6,131 bases of DNA from Gammaproteobacteria bacterium. Its GTDB lineage: Bacteria > Pseudomonadota > Gammaproteobacteria > SMWH01. Made by a program: the position numbers and the translations under genes. The stretch is from NCBI GenBank assembly GCA_004357005.1, contig SMWH01000151.1, positions 1-6,131 of the forward strand. The letters run 5' to 3'. The notes beneath the pieces were generated by a model that was not told the DNA's origin, did not search any database, and worked only from the letters and a program-made list of their open reading frames with translations. Positions 5,745 through 6,131 of this stretch are shown piece by piece; within the stretch, counting starts at the first letter, position 1; each line of letters opens with the position of its first letter.

Positions 5745-5763
5745 AATGAGGGAACTGTCCCCC
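5745..5763 (-). repeat. Third copy of the GGGGACAGTTCCCTCATT repeat
   Basis: A 19-base copy in the same orientation as the arm at 5717-5737, separated from it by 7 bases. It is followed by two AATTCC units (5764-5775), which may be a small duplication. With the inverted pair it fills most of the 111-base gap between dksA and gluQRS. Confidence 0.8.
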
Positions 5764-5792
5764 AATTCCAATTCCCCAAGGTGGGATGGACG

Positions 5793-6131
5793 TCACTCTG
5801 ATTGGCGTTCCTTGATCTCGTCCAGGGTCTTGCAGTCGATGCACAAACTGGCGGTGGGGCGCGCTTCGAGGCGGCGGATGCCGATCTCCACGCCGCAGGA
5901 CTCGCACTGGCCGTATTCGTTGGCATCCAGCTGGCGGACCGCTTCGTTGATCTTGCGGATGAGTTTGCGCTCCCGGTCGCGGGTGCGCAGTTCCAGGCTG
6001 AAGTCGGATTCCTGGGTCGCCCGGTCGCTGGGATCCGGGAAGCTCGCCGCCTCGTCCTTCATGTGGTCGATGGTCTGGTCGACCTCTTCCATCAGTTCGT
6101 GTTTCCAGGCGGTCAGTAATTCGCGGAAGTG
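5793..6131 (-). CDS. dksA: RNA polymerase-binding factor DksA, 5' end outside window
   Basis: The last 112 residues of DksA; the frame runs off the right edge, so the true start is not seen and the internal Met at 6092 is not the start. DksA enters the RNA polymerase secondary channel and, with ppGpp, drives the stringent response, repressing rRNA promoters and activating amino-acid promoters. The coiled-coil tip FPDPSDRAT keeps the two Asp and the Ala equivalent to E. coli D71, D74 and A76 (visible residues 33, 36 and 38). The four-Cys zinc finger is intact (CESC at 76-79, CIDC at 97-100 of the visible part), so this is the classical zinc form. EFSLELRxRDRERKLI-like and GVEIGIRRLEARPTA stretches are near-identical to E. 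coli DksA. gluQRS follows, as in E. coli, where the two are co-transcribed with a terminator between them. Confidence 0.96.
   Translation of the reverse strand, partial: HFRELLTAWKHELMEEVDQTIDHMKDEAASFPDPSDRATQESDFSLELRTRDRERKLIRKINEAVRQLDANEYGQCESCGVEIGIRRLEARPTASLCIDCKTLDEIKERQSE

Noticed and set aside
5665..5763. CRISPR-like array from repeated GGGGACAGTTCCC units
   Set aside because: Only three copies, in mixed orientation, with unequal spacers of 31 and 7 bases and no cas genes; a palindromic repeat element fits better.
5682..5771. 30-codon N-terminal extension of gluQRS from a TTG
   Set aside because: It mostly translates the repeat copies, is atypical for the family and starts with a weak codon lacking a ribosome-binding site.

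Overview
The window looks like chromosomal DNA from a GC-rich, polyhydroxybutyrate (PHB)-accumulating gammaproteobacterium. The dksA-gluQRS gene order is typical of Gammaproteobacteria. The PHB genes and the 'TGTAGGAGCG...CGCGAAT' REP hairpins fit a Pseudomonas/Chromatiales-like background. I cannot name a genus from the sequence alone.

All six recognisable genes are on the minus strand. In transcription order (right to left) they are: dksA (3' part only, cut by the right edge); gluQRS (tRNA-Asp-modifying glutamyl-queuosine synthetase); acs (acetyl-CoA synthetase); a first phaB-type acetoacetyl-CoA reductase; phaR (PHB-responsive repressor); and a second phaB-type reductase. gluQRS and acs are separated by only 4 nt, with the acs ribosome-binding site inside the end of gluQRS. 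acs to phaB1 is 56 nt and phaB1 to phaR is 74 nt, the latter containing a perfect 9-bp hairpin. The second phaB follows a 191-nt gap with a good sigma70-type promoter candidate, so it is probably transcribed separately.

Metabolically, Acs makes acetyl-CoA from acetate, and PhaB reduces acetoacetyl-CoA to (R)-3-hydroxybutyryl-CoA for PHB synthesis. PhaR probably tunes the pathway to granule load. No thiolase (phaA), synthase (phaC) or phasin (phaP) gene is in the window. The two reductases differ at the cofactor site: the second has an Asp after beta-strand 2 and a Gly/Asn-rich insertion, suggesting NADH use, while the first has Asn-Tyr-Arg there. The first also has Asp where the SDR catalytic Asn normally sits.

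The left 500 bases hold no recognised gene. They contain a perfect 27-bp inverted repeat at the window edge, a probable 53-residue small ORF of unknown function on the plus strand, and a REP-hairpin cluster between the small ORF and the end of the second phaB. A second palindromic repeat family lies between dksA and gluQRS. One of its arms supplies the likely gluQRS start codon and would lock it in a 21-bp stem. This repeat and the left-edge palindrome share a core of the same spacing, so they may be relatives. I found no CRISPR array, tRNA, rRNA or transposase gene, and no complete novel system. The repeat-gene junction at gluQRS is the most unusual element.
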